Both the position numbers and the translations under genes were made by a program. This document shows positions 44,620-53,171 of a DNA stretch of 64,000 nucleotides, in pieces (the first letter of the stretch is position 1; each line of letters starts with the position of its first letter). Source of the DNA: Pandoraea pneumonica (GTDB lineage Bacteria; Pseudomonadota; Gammaproteobacteria; Burkholderiales; Burkholderiaceae); contig NZ_CABPSK010000002.1 of assembly GCF_902459645.1 (NCBI RefSeq), positions 682,001 to 746,000 on the forward strand. Direction: 5' to 3'. Under the pieces are notes generated by a model. It searched no databases. It was not told where the DNA came from and saw only the letters and a program-made list of their open reading frames with translations.

Positions 44620-44805
44620 TTAAGTCCGTGCCGCCTCGCCAATGAGTGCGATCACCCGCTGCGGATCGTCGATCTCGTTGGCCAGCAGTAGCGCGAGTTT
44701 CGCGAGTAACAATTCACGCTGGTCCTCGGGCGTGGCATCGATAGCCAGGGCCAGCGTGTCGTAAATTTCTTCGAGCCCGGCGATGGCGGTAAGTGGTGCA
44801 GTCAT
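44620..44805 (-). CDS. DUF2783-like small protein
   Basis: The 61-residue protein (MTAPLTAIAGLEEIYDTLALAID..., then ELLLAKLALLLANEIDDPQRVIALIGEA) is helical and matches the pattern of DUF2783, a family often encoded next to flavin monooxygenases. It lies 66 bases downstream of the monooxygenase gene on the same strand, so they are probably co-transcribed. Function is unknown. Confidence 0.8.
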   Translation of the reverse strand: MTAPLTAIAGLEEIYDTLALAIDATPEDQRELLLAKLALLLANEIDDPQRVIALIGEAART

Positions 44806-44871
44806 GACAAAACCCTATCCAAAGAGACGTGATGCGTGCCGCGCAGCGCACTGCCCGGCACGCGGCACTGT

Positions 44872-46569
44872 TCAGACGCGCGCCGTGGCGTGGGTGAGCG
44901 CATCGGAAAGCTGCGCCGCGTCGAGCGTTTGCCAGCGCGCGCAGATGTGATGATCGGGACGCACGAGATACGCGGTGCCGTGCTGTGCGCCGTACTTCGC
45001 GGGCGCATGGCCCGATGCATCGGGCAACGTGATGTCGGCACCCGGCACGACATCTCGCGTGCTGGCGAAGGCGATCACCGTCACCGGTATGCCTTGGTCG
45101 CGCCATGTCGAGAGCGTGTCGTGCAGCGCGTCATTGAGCGGTGCATCGCCAAACGTCAGCAGATGGAAGGCGGCACCGAAATGATCGTAGAGGTAGTCGT
45201 TCTCACCGAGCTTCACATTGGGAGCCGGTGCGCCGACCGTCGGCCCGGCGTTCATGCGGGCGTTGTCGTCGCTCGGGCTGTTGAGCGGCGAGTCGCGATA
45301 GTCGTGCGCGCGCGATGTGCGCCAATGGAACAACGGCCGCACGAATTCGTGATCGAGTGAGAGGTCGAGCACGGCATCGCGCAGCACACGAAAACCATGC
45401 GAGGGCGGTGTCATGAAGCGGGTACTTTTGCCCGCTTCGGCAATGATTTCCCGGGCTGCGCCCACGCGGTCGTGCGTATACGACGCGAGCAGCGCCTCGG
45501 GCGCCACGCCTTTCGCGACAGCCGCCAATTTCCACGACAGATCGATCGCGTCCTGAAAGCCGGTATTCGCCCCGCGCACGCCGAAGATCGGCAGCAAGTG
45601 CGCGGCGTCGCCCGCGAAAAGAATGCGCCCGTGAACGTAGTCGGGCAGCGTGAGCGCGCGTGCCGAGTACACCGAGCACCAATCGAGTTCCCACGGCTTG
45701 CCGCCCAGACCCATCATCTCGAGTTGCGCGTCGATGCGCTCGCGGATGGTCTCCGGCTTCAGCGCGTGTTCCGACGTTTCCGTGGCTGGCAACTGATAGT
45801 CCACGCGCCAGATGCCGTCGGGTTCGCGATGCATGAGCACGGTGTTGCCCGGGTTCCAGTCCGGCGCGAAATAGGCGAGACGCTCGGTCGGCAGGTCGAG
45901 ATCGATACGAATGTCGGCGATCACGAAACGCCCTTCGTAGCTCGCGCCTTCGAAGCGCAGGCCCATGGCAGTGCGCACCGTCGAGCGCGCACCGTCGGCG
46001 GCCACGAGCCATTGCGTGCGCTGCGTGTACTCGCCCTCGGGCGTATCGATTTGCATCGTGACGCCGCCGCAGCCGTCCTGCCCGTCTTGAGTTAGGCCGA
46101 CCAGCTTGTTCCCCCAGCGAATGTCCACGAGCGGTTCACGCTCGATAGCGTCCACCAGATAGCTCTCGAGCACGTTCTGTTGCAGGTTGATGAGCGGTGC
46201 GAAGCGATCGTCTTCGCTGACGGGCGATTCCATACGGAACACACGTTGGCCGCGATAGAACGAATTGCCGCTCGTCCATGGCAGCCCCTTGGCAACCACG
46301 GCGTCGGCCACACCGACCGCTTGCAGAATCTCTTGCGAGCGCCGCGTGAAGACGATGGCGCGGCTGCCTTCCGAGACTTGTTGCTCGGCTTGCAGCACCA
46401 CGCAGCGCACGCCATGGCGCGCGAGTGCGAGCGCCGTCACCATGCCGATAGGGCCACCGCCGACGATGGTGACGGGCACTTCGGTCGGCTCGCCTTGTGG
46501 CGCGAAGTACGGATGAACGCGGTATGCGTGATACAGCGATGCGCGCGGGGAAGTCTCCGGTCGATGCAT
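44872..46569 (-). CDS. FAD-dependent aromatic monooxygenase (MhpA/PheA-like)
   Basis: The 565-residue flavoprotein hydroxylase has the dinucleotide-binding motif VTIVGGGPIGMVTALALARHG (from residue 33), the second FAD motif GRILFAGDAAHLLPIFGVRGANTGFQDAIDLSWKLA, and a thioredoxin-like C-terminal domain with GAPAPNVKL. These enzymes hydroxylate phenolic rings with NAD(P)H and oxygen, as in 3-(3-hydroxyphenyl)propionate or resorcinol degradation. ATG 46569 is preceded by GGAAGG at eight bases. It is divergent from the MarR gene, with twin palindromes between. Confidence 0.9.
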   Translation of the reverse strand: MHRPETSPRASLYHAYRVHPYFAPQGEPTEVPVTIVGGGPIGMVTALALARHGVRCVVLQAEQQVSEGSRAIVFTRRSQEILQAVGVADAVVAKGLPWTSGNSFYRGQRVFRMESPVSEDDRFAPLINLQQNVLESYLVDAIEREPLVDIRWGNKLVGLTQDGQDGCGGVTMQIDTPEGEYTQRTQWLVAADGARSTVRTAMGLRFEGASYEGRFVIADIRIDLDLPTERLAYFAPDWNPGNTVLMHREPDGIWRVDYQLPATETSEHALKPETIRERIDAQLEMMGLGGKPWELDWCSVYSARALTLPDYVHGRILFAGDAAHLLPIFGVRGANTGFQDAIDLSWKLAAVAKGVAPEALLASYTHDRVGAAREIIAEAGKSTRFMTPPSHGFRVLRDAVLDLSLDHEFVRPLFHWRTSRAHDYRDSPLNSPSDDNARMNAGPTVGAPAPNVKLGENDYLYDHFGAAFHLLTFGDAPLNDALHDTLSTWRDQGIPVTVIAFASTRDVVPGADITLPDASGHAPAKYGAQHGTAYLVRPDHHICARWQTLDAAQLSDALTHATARV

Positions 46570-46590
46570 GATGCGGCCTTCCAACATTTA

Positions 46591-46636
46591 GTTGCTAACG
46601 CAACCATTCTAGTGTGCTAAGGTTGCGCCCGCAACC
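46591..46636. promoter_or_regulatory. twin palindromic operators between the monooxygenase and MarR genes
   Basis: GTTGC-TAAC-GCAAC (46591-46604) and GGTTGC-GCCC-GCAACC (46621-46636) are two perfect inverted repeats of the same core GTTGC-N4-GCAAC. Their centres are 31 bp apart, close to three helical turns. They fill the short gap between the divergent starts and so are likely MarR-type operators controlling both genes. Confidence 0.75.
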
Positions 46637-46673
46637 AAATATCGACCCGTTTCCACTAGGGGAAAACACCGAA

Positions 46674-47129
46674 ATGCGGCCCGCTCATAAGACGCTCGAT
46701 CAGTTCCTGACTTACAAGATGCACCGCTTGATGAAGCAGCACGACAAGCGCATTGCGCAGTCGTATGCGGACGCGGCGCAACTGAGCCTTGCCGAATCGC
46801 GTGTATTGGCGGCGGTGGGCTCGGCGGGGGCGTTATCGAATTCGGAACTGGCGCGGCGCGCGAATCTCGACAAGAGTCAGGCGAGCCGGGGCGCCGATGG
46901 GTTGGTGTCGCGGGGTCTCGTGAAGCGCGCGCCCGACGAGTTCGATGGCCGTGCGGTGAAGGTCACGCTCACGCCGGAAGGCGAGGCGGTATGGCGCGTG
47001 GTGATCGGCGCCGCGCGCGAACATTACGAACACCTGTTCGCGGCGCTCACGGATGACGAGATGCGCGTGTACGAGCGGCTGCTCGACAAGCTACTGCTGC
47101 GCTCCGATGAACTGGACGGGCAGGACTGA
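46674..47129 (+). CDS. MarR family transcriptional regulator
   Basis: The 151-residue winged-helix repressor shows LSLAESRVLAAVGSAGALSNSELARRANLDKSQASRGADGLVSRGLVKRAPDEFDGRAVKVTLTPEGEAVW, the MarR helix-turn-helix and wing. ATG 46674 is preceded by AGGGGA. It is divergent from the flavin monooxygenase operon and probably represses it until a phenolic ligand binds. The nearby twin palindromes are its likely sites. Confidence 0.93.
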   Translation: MRPAHKTLDQFLTYKMHRLMKQHDKRIAQSYADAAQLSLAESRVLAAVGSAGALSNSELARRANLDKSQASRGADGLVSRGLVKRAPDEFDGRAVKVTLTPEGEAVWRVVIGAAREHYEHLFAALTDDEMRVYERLLDKLLLRSDELDGQD

Positions 47130-47177
47130 CGCCAGCCGCGTCTGCGCGTCCGTCAGACGGCGACGGCAGTAGCAAAG

Positions 47178-47205
47178 AAGAAGGGCACCTCGCGGTGCCC
47201 TTCTT
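47178..47205. terminator. symmetrical terminator-like hairpin between convergent genes
   Basis: AAGAAGGGCACC (47178-47189) and GGTGCCCTTCTT (47194-47205) form a perfect 12-bp stem with loop TCGC. The stem's own T-rich end serves as the U-tract on either strand. It lies between the MarR stop (47129) and the convergent phosphoesterase stop (47268). Confidence 0.8.
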
Positions 47206-47267
47206 GCATTTCGCTTGCTTCGATTCAGCGTTGGGGTTGCGCGTGAATTACCGCCACCCCAACCGCA

Positions 47268-48977
47268 TTACGAGAACGACAGCGTCTTCGTCAGATCGCC
47301 CGGCGGCATCGCGCCGCGCGAAGCGAAGGCCGCATTGCGATGGGCCAGGCCTTCGAGCGTGGGCAGGTCGTACAGGCGCGTGATGAAGCGCAGGACCGAC
47401 GTGGTGTCGTAGAACGTGTGATCGACGTTGCCGCGCTTGGCGAACGGCGACACGACGAGCGCCGGAATGCGCGAACCCGGACCCCAGCGGTCGCCCTTGG
47501 GCGGTGCGACGTGATCCCACCAGCCGCCGTTTTCGTCGTACGTAATCACGACCATCATGTTTTGCCACTGCGGCGACTTCATCAAGTGCGCGAGGATGTT
47601 CGCCACGTGCTGATCGCCCGACTCGACGTCCGAATAACCGGCGTGCTGGTTCAGGTTGCCTTGCGGCTTGTAGAACGTCACGGCGGGCAGCTTGCCCTCA
47701 ATGGCGTCGGCAATGAACTTGTTCGAAATCGGACCGTCGCCCAGACCGCCGTCGCGCAGGTGTTCTTCACGCGCGGCAGTGCCCGGCGCGAACTGTGCGA
47801 AGTAGTTGAACGGCTGATGGTGGTACTGGAAGTTCGGCGTATCCGGGCCGCCCTTGTGATCGAGCGCGGCTTGCCATGCACCCGCATACCACGCCCACGA
47901 CACGCCCTTCGCCGAGAGCAGATCGCCGATGGTGGCGTAGTTTTGCGGCGGCAGCGTGCTCGGGTTCGACGCATCGGCAAGGCGCTTGTCGCCGGTGGCC
48001 GACGGCTTGATCGGCGACGGCTGGTAGGCCGGCATCATTGTGTTCACTGCGAAGTTATCGGGCGTGATCGCGCCATCGCGCACGAACTTCGGCTTGCCAT
48101 CGGCGGCGGAGGCCGGCGATTCCGCATGCACGGCCAGACGCACGCCTTGCGGGCCGTCGGCGAGTACGGCGATCTTGTCCTTGGCCGGGCTTTGCGCGGC
48201 GTTCGGATAGACCGGCGGACGGCCCGTGATCAGGAACTGGTGATTCAGGAACGAACCGCCGAAGGCCGCCATGAAGAAGTTGTCGCACATCGTGTACTGC
48301 TGCGCGATCTTGTACATGTTGAGCGTCTTGGCGGTTTCGCCGTAGTAGCCCATGACGAGGCCGCCCGAGTCGGCCCATGCGGCGAACTGGTTGTTCGTGC
48401 CGTCGGCGATCTGCATCTGGTTTTGCCAGAACAGGTGCCAGAGATCGCGCGTGATGACCGATTCCGGCAGCAGCTTGCCTTCGGTGTCTTTGAGCATGAA
48501 CGGGGCGTTCGGCTGGCGGGCGATGTCTTTTTCGGTGATGTGGTACTTCTTGCCGCCGATGGTCTGGGCACGGGGCACGAGACCGTCGAAGATCGGCGGC
48601 AGCAGCGACATCGGCGACTTGCCGTCGCGGTCGACTTGCGTGTAGGCGGAGGCGGGTACTTTCGAGAGCGGCTTTTCGACGCCGGGGAAGTCGGCGAACA
48701 GGTTGTTGAAGCTGCGGTTCTCGAGGTAGATCACGACCACGGTCTTGATATTGGCCTTGAGCTGGGCGTCGAACGTGCCGCCTGCGGCGACAGCGGTCGG
48801 GGCACCGGCACCGCCTTCGGCGGCGCAGCCCGTGAGGGCCGTGGTGGCACCGGCAGCACCGGCGGCGCCGATGGCGGCCAGCCCTTGCAGAATGCGGCGG
48901 CGCGACGGGTCCGACGGATTGTCGTCCTGGCTGTCGAGGGCGGGATCGTGCGGCTGGGGCGTGGCGTCGTGCGTCAT
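47268..48977 (-). CDS. TAT-exported phosphoesterase (acid phosphatase AcpA/phospholipase C superfamily)
   Basis: The 569-residue protein has a twin-arginine signal (SRRRILQGLAAIGAAGAAG), possibly a lipoprotein-like LTGCAAE just after it. The metal-binding motif VVVIYLENRSFNNLFADFPG is typical of the AcpA/phospholipase C family. Near the C-terminus come VVITYDENGGWWDHVAPP and GPGSRIPALVVSPFAK. It is expected in the periplasm or exported, hydrolysing phosphate esters. ATG 48977 was taken because AAGGACATC precedes it. The neighbours give no phosphate context. Confidence 0.9.
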   Translation of the reverse strand: MTHDATPQPHDPALDSQDDNPSDPSRRRILQGLAAIGAAGAAGATTALTGCAAEGGAGAPTAVAAGGTFDAQLKANIKTVVVIYLENRSFNNLFADFPGVEKPLSKVPASAYTQVDRDGKSPMSLLPPIFDGLVPRAQTIGGKKYHITEKDIARQPNAPFMLKDTEGKLLPESVITRDLWHLFWQNQMQIADGTNNQFAAWADSGGLVMGYYGETAKTLNMYKIAQQYTMCDNFFMAAFGGSFLNHQFLITGRPPVYPNAAQSPAKDKIAVLADGPQGVRLAVHAESPASAADGKPKFVRDGAITPDNFAVNTMMPAYQPSPIKPSATGDKRLADASNPSTLPPQNYATIGDLLSAKGVSWAWYAGAWQAALDHKGGPDTPNFQYHHQPFNYFAQFAPGTAAREEHLRDGGLGDGPISNKFIADAIEGKLPAVTFYKPQGNLNQHAGYSDVESGDQHVANILAHLMKSPQWQNMMVVITYDENGGWWDHVAPPKGDRWGPGSRIPALVVSPFAKRGNVDHTFYDTTSVLRFITRLYDLPTLEGLAHRNAAFASRGAMPPGDLTKTLSFS

Positions 48978-49134
48978 GATGTCCTTGTTTGACCGGTCGG
49001 GCTTTAGTGCGCGCGTGGGCGCCCGCAAGGGTCGGCAAGGTGCGACGTACGAGTGAAGTCGTCACCCTGCCCGGGCGGGCGAGGCAGACGACGTTTTTAC
49101 GCGGGGATTGTGACAATTAAGTGACGAAATCGAG

Positions 49135-50046
49135 TCACTTGCCGGAGTAACCGCTGTCTTCAAACAAACCGGTGTGGAATTGCTCGACCAAATCGTCGAG
49201 CAGCGCGCGCAGGGCGCTCGGCATTTGTTTGCGCGACGTGTAGACGCCGTACACCGTCATTTCCCGTGGCACATAGCCGGGCAATAGCGCACGCAATGAA
49301 CCGTCGCGTAAGTAAGGCAACGCTGCGTAGACCGGCTGCATGCCGATACCGGCACCGGCGAGCGTCGCCGACAGCAGCACATTCGCCTCGTTCGCCGAGA
49401 GGTTGCCGCCGACCGGCACACCGAGCGGCGTGCCCTCATGCGTGAACTGCCACAGGCTCTTGCCGAAATACGTGTAGGTCAGACAGTTGTGCAAAGCCAG
49501 ATCCTCGGCGCGCGTCGGGGTGCCGTGGCGTTGCAGATACGACGGCGCGGCGCACACGACGGAATGGCACGTCGCCAGCCGTCGCACGATCAAACCCGGC
49601 GCTGGCTCAGACGTGACCCGAATCGCCAGATCGATGCGTTCGTCGACGAGATCGACGGTGCGGTCGGCCACCACGAGGTCGATGGCCACGCCCGGATGCC
49701 GCGCAATGAAGCGCGTGACTGCCGCCGCAAGAAACGCCTGCCCCAGCGACGTACTGCACGCAACGCGTAACAAACCGCGCGGGGTGGTGTCGTCGTGCGA
49801 CACGCTGGCAAGATCGTCCGCGATCCCGAGCATTTCGCGGCAGCGTGGCAGCGCATCGACCCCGGCCTCCGTCAGACTCACCGCGCGCGTCGTGCGGTGT
49901 AGCAAGCGCGTGCCGAGCCACGCCTCTAGTTCCGCCAGATAGCGCGAGACCATCGCGCGCGACATGTCGAGCCGCTGCGCCGCCGCCGTGAGCGAGCCGC
50001 GCTCAGCTACCTCGGTAAAGACACGCATGGCAGTCAGCCGGTCCAT
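49135..50046 (-). CDS. LysR family transcriptional regulator
   Basis: The 303-residue protein begins MDRLTAMRVFTEVAERGSLTAAAQRLDMSRAMVSRYLAELEAWLGTRLLHRTTRAVSLTEAG and has an effector domain with IDLVVADRTVDLVDERIDLAIRV. It is divergent from the FrnE-like gene (147 bases between starts), its likely target. Confidence 0.9.
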   Translation of the reverse strand: MDRLTAMRVFTEVAERGSLTAAAQRLDMSRAMVSRYLAELEAWLGTRLLHRTTRAVSLTEAGVDALPRCREMLGIADDLASVSHDDTTPRGLLRVACSTSLGQAFLAAAVTRFIARHPGVAIDLVVADRTVDLVDERIDLAIRVTSEPAPGLIVRRLATCHSVVCAAPSYLQRHGTPTRAEDLALHNCLTYTYFGKSLWQFTHEGTPLGVPVGGNLSANEANVLLSATLAGAGIGMQPVYAALPYLRDGSLRALLPGYVPREMTVYGVYTSRKQMPSALRALLDDLVEQFHTGLFEDSGYSGK

Positions 50047-50193
50047 GATTTGCTCGATCGATGCAACAAAGTGATCGTCATTATGGGCTTTTTCTGAGCG
50101 ATTGGAGTGTCTACGATGTCATTCATAGAGCGCGTCGAGGTGAGTGTGTCGACGCAAGACTGCTGGCACTACCGTTCAAGAGGACACCCCGCA

Positions 50194-50943
50194 ATGACGC
50201 AAGCCCGTTTGCATTACATCGCCGATCCGCTATGTGGCTGGTGCTACGCCGCCGCGCCGCTCGTGCGTGCTGCCCGCGATGTGGCAGGTCTGGACGTCGC
50301 GCTGCACGGCGGCGGCATGATGGCGGGCCCGAACGCGCAGGCCGTGACGCCGCAACTTCGCAACTACGTCATGCCGCACGACCACCGCATCGCGGCGCTC
50401 ACCGGACAGCCGTTTGGCGACGCCTATTTCGAAGGCCTGTTGCGCGATAGCTCCGCCGTGTTCGATTCAGCACCGCCGACGGCTGCCGCACTGGCCGCCG
50501 AGGCGCTGGCCGGGCGGGGGCTCGATATGTTCGCGGCGCTGCAAAAGGCGCACTACGTCGACGGCCGACGCATTGCGGATCGTGACGTACTCATCGACAT
50601 CGCCACAGAACTCGGCCTCGATCGGCAGGCATTCGCCGATGCGTTCGACGCACAAGACGACGCCGCGCTCATGCGCCATTTCCGCGAGAGCCGCGCGTGG
50701 CTGACCCGCGTGGGCGGCAGCGGTTTTCCGACCTTTGCGCTGGAAATCGATGGTCAGCTCGAACGTTTGGAACCGGGCCGCTATCTCGGCAAGCCCGAGG
50801 CTTGGCGCGACGCGTTGCGTGAGCGTCTGCTGGCGGCCGAATCAGCCCGATCGGCACAATCGGCCCAATCCGGTGCTACCGCTGGCACGGGCGACGAGAC
50901 GAACACGCCCCCGCAATGCGGCCCCGACGGCTGCGCAATCTGA
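50194..50943 (+). CDS. DsbA family (FrnE-like) thiol oxidoreductase
   Basis: The 249-residue thioredoxin-fold protein has an active site C14-GW-C17 in ADPLCGWCYAAAPLV and the helical insertion typical of DsbA/FrnE. There is no signal peptide, so it is cytoplasmic, like FrnE and 2-hydroxychromene isomerase relatives. The cis-Pro region is GGSGFPTFALE. It ends with a cysteine-containing tail (PPQCGPDGCAI) that could be a second redox pair, as found in some FrnE proteins. AAGAGGA precedes ATG 50194. Confidence 0.87.
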   Translation: MTQARLHYIADPLCGWCYAAAPLVRAARDVAGLDVALHGGGMMAGPNAQAVTPQLRNYVMPHDHRIAALTGQPFGDAYFEGLLRDSSAVFDSAPPTAAALAAEALAGRGLDMFAALQKAHYVDGRRIADRDVLIDIATELGLDRQAFADAFDAQDDAALMRHFRESRAWLTRVGGSGFPTFALEIDGQLERLEPGRYLGKPEAWRDALRERLLAAESARSAQSAQSGATAGTGDETNTPPQCGPDGCAI

Positions 50944-51017
50944 TCACAGCGGCAGACGCAGCATCGCAAGACGGCGCGGCGTCGGCCGAATTTCCCCTCA
51001 CCCCAAGGAGTTTCCCG

Positions 51018-51638
51018 ATGAAAGTCGCATTGATTGGTATTACCGGCCGCGTGGGTACGCGTGTGGCCGCCGAATTGCTGCAACGTGGTCACACGGTCAC
51101 GGGCATTGCGCGCAACCCTGAGCGCGTCGAGGCCGAAAAGGGCCTGACCGTGGTGAAGGGCGACGCCGCCGACCCCACATCGCTCGCGCCGTTGCTCGCC
51201 GGAAACGATGCCGTGATCAGCGCCGGGCGCTTTGTCTCGATGGACGCCGCCAAGCTGATCGACGCTGTGAAGCGTGCAGGCGTGCCGCGTTTGCTCGTCG
51301 TTGGCGGTGCTGGGAGTCTGGAGATCGCACCGGGTAAGGCGCTCATCGATACGCCGGAATTCCCCGAAGCGTACAAGGCGGAAGCCAGCGCCGGGCGCGA
51401 CTTCCTGAACGTGTTGCGCGCTGAGCCGAAAGATTCGTCGCTGAACTGGACTTTCCTGTCGCCGTCGGCGTTGTTCGAGCCGGGCGAGCGCACGGGCAAG
51501 TTCCGTCTGGGCGGCGATGGCCTGCTCGTCGACGCCAACGGCAAGAGCTGGATTTCGATGGAAGACTACGCCATCGCGCTCGTCGACGAACTCGAAAAGA
51601 ACCAGCATCCGCGCGCCCGTTTCACGATCGGGTATTGA
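51018..51638 (+). CDS. NAD(P)-binding oxidoreductase (NmrA/SDR-like, YwnB type)
   Basis: The 206-residue Rossmann protein has the N-terminal motif MKVALIGITGRVGTRVAAELLQRGH, VKGDAADPTSLAPLLAGNDAVISA and LVVGGAGSLEI, as in atypical SDR5/NmrA-like proteins that bind NAD(P) and often serve as redox sensors or reductases. AAGGAG lies eight bases before ATG 51018. It follows the FrnE-like gene by 74 bases in the same direction, so both may belong to the regulon of the divergent LysR protein. Confidence 0.87.
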   Translation: MKVALIGITGRVGTRVAAELLQRGHTVTGIARNPERVEAEKGLTVVKGDAADPTSLAPLLAGNDAVISAGRFVSMDAAKLIDAVKRAGVPRLLVVGGAGSLEIAPGKALIDTPEFPEAYKAEASAGRDFLNVLRAEPKDSSLNWTFLSPSALFEPGERTGKFRLGGDGLLVDANGKSWISMEDYAIALVDELEKNQHPRARFTIGY

Positions 51639-51660
51639 TCGATCGTTGGCGGGGGCTTGT

Positions 51661-51694
51661 GAGGGGCGGTCGCTGACCGCCCCTCGTCGTTTTC
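51661..51694 (+). terminator. intrinsic terminator of the FrnE/NmrA-like transcript
   Basis: GAGGGGCGGT (51661-51670) pairs with ACCGCCCCTC (51676-51685), loop CGCTG, followed by GTCGTTTTC. It starts 22 bases after the stop at 51638. Confidence 0.85.
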
Positions 51695-51747
51695 AGGCGG
51701 CGGTTTATCTGAGCGCGATGTATTCGTCCCGCGCCAGAAGGCCGATG

Positions 51748-52428
51748 TCAGCGCGCTTGCCGGAAGGTCAGGTTATAGCGCACGGCGTTGGCGTCGAAGC
51801 TGCCTTCCACGCTGGCGATGCCGTGATAGACGAGCCGCGACGGCCCGCCCCACACCACCACGTCCCCCGGCTCGAGCCGCACTTTGCGCGTGCGGTCGCT
51901 GCGTTGCAAGCCGCCCCACAGAAAGATCGCTGGCAACCCCAGCGACACCGAGACGATCGGTGCTCCCATCTCGCGTTCGTCACGGTCTTGATGGAGCGTG
52001 AGCCGCGCGTCGAGCGAATAGCGATTGATAAGACAGGCGTCGGGTTTGAAGTTGTCATACCCGGCCGCTTGCGCAGCCTCGCATGCCAGTGTCACGAACG
52101 ATGCGGGCATCGCAGGCCACTCGCGGCCGGAGAGCGGGTCGTGGCTGCCATAGCGATACCCCATCCGGTCGCTGATCCAGCCCACCTCGCCGCAATTCGT
52201 CATCGCGACCGACATGCGCTTGCCGCCTGGTGTGAGCCAGTGGCGCAGCGGCGCTTGCGCGACGATCGCGTCGATATCGCTCTGTAGCGCGGCAACGGCT
52301 GTGCGGGCATAGCCGCGCAGCACAAAGGCCCCCGGGGCGAGTTCATCGGAGGAGATGCCACGCTCGCCGGATGTAGCGTGGGGGTCGCGTGGATCGTGCG
52401 CGTCGTGGGCAAAGAGATCGAGCGTCAT
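51748..52428 (-). CDS. alkB: alpha-ketoglutarate-dependent DNA oxidative demethylase AlkB
   Basis: The 226-residue dioxygenase repairs 1-methyladenine and 3-methylcytosine. Iron ligands are His146 and Asp148 (LTLHQDRDE) and His202 (VYHGI); 2-oxoglutarate is held by Arg217 and Arg223 in VRYNLTFR. PAIFLWGGLQR and LEPGDVVVWGGPSRL are typical of bacterial AlkB. The start at 52428 overlaps the preceding oxygenase stop as ATGA, making it the third gene of the ada operon. Direct-reversal repair context confirms its role. Confidence 0.95.
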   Translation of the reverse strand: MTLDLFAHDAHDPRDPHATSGERGISSDELAPGAFVLRGYARTAVAALQSDIDAIVAQAPLRHWLTPGGKRMSVAMTNCGEVGWISDRMGYRYGSHDPLSGREWPAMPASFVTLACEAAQAAGYDNFKPDACLINRYSLDARLTLHQDRDEREMGAPIVSVSLGLPAIFLWGGLQRSDRTRKVRLEPGDVVVWGGPSRLVYHGIASVEGSFDANAVRYNLTFRQAR

Positions 52429-53171
52429 GTGGCGTCGTGCAGAATCAAACCCAGTGTGTGCCGATGACCGCTGCGAAGCCGACTCACGCCGTGTCGAAGA
52501 TTGACGCGATACACGCCTCGCGTGCCCTTCACCGGCCGGTGATTGACGGCGAATACCACGGCATCGCCGCGCGTGAGCGGCACCACTTCGGCGCGCGACT
52601 GCATGCGCGGGCGCTGCTCGGTGAGCACGAACTCGCCGCCAGTGAAATCGTCGCCGGGTTGTGAAAGCAGAATGGCCACCTGCAACGGGAACACGTGTTC
52701 CCCATAGAGATCCTGATGCAGGCAATTGTAGTCACCCGCGCGATATTTCAGCAGCAGCGGCGTAGGGCGGCGCTGGCCCGCCGCATGACACTTGGCGAGA
52801 AACTCGGCGTGTGTCGGCGGGTAACGCACGTCGATGCCCATTGCGGCATGCCAACGGTGCGCAATCTCGCGCAGCGGCGCGTAAAACCCCTCGCGCAGTT
52901 CCGCCACGAGCGGCGGCAACGGATAGGCGAAGTACTGGTACTCGCCGAGACCGAAACCGTGACGCGCCATCACCACCCGGCTGCGAAAACGCGACGACGT
53001 CGGCGTAATACTTGGTCGACCATCGGTGTCGCCGTACATCGCCACGATGGCAGCGCATTCGTCGGCGCTCAGCAGCTTCGGTACGCACGCAGCGCCAACG
53101 CCGTTGAGCTCGTCTTCGATGGTTTGCCAATCGAGGGTCTGCACCCGGTTCAAGGGTTCGCGCGCCGTCAT
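52425..53171 (-). CDS. 2OG-Fe(II) oxygenase in the ada operon
   Basis: The 248-residue protein has the double-stranded beta-helix oxygenase pattern: His152-x-Asp154 in NCLHQDLYGEHVFPLQV, then FTGGEFVLTEQRPR, GDAVVFAVNHRPV and a distal histidine/arginine group in RVNLRHGVSRLRSG. The N-terminal half is a helical segment of about 100 residues. It overlaps ada upstream and alkB downstream by ATGA, so it is translated with both and is probably part of the alkylation response. It is not an AlkB paralogue by motif (no NxxxxxR end). Substrate unknown. Confidence 0.87.
   Translation of the reverse strand: MTAREPLNRVQTLDWQTIEDELNGVGAACVPKLLSADECAAIVAMYGDTDGRPSITPTSSRFRSRVVMARHGFGLGEYQYFAYPLPPLVAELREGFYAPLREIAHRWHAAMGIDVRYPPTHAEFLAKCHAAGQRRPTPLLLKYRAGDYNCLHQDLYGEHVFPLQVAILLSQPGDDFTGGEFVLTEQRPRMQSRAEVVPLTRGDAVVFAVNHRPVKGTRGVYRVNLRHGVSRLRSGHRHTLGLILHDAT

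Noticed and set aside
47340-48992. 550-codon plus-strand frame opposite the phosphoesterase
   Set aside because: Antisense shadow; Arg/Val-rich with no motifs, while the minus strand has a TAT signal and ENRSF motif.
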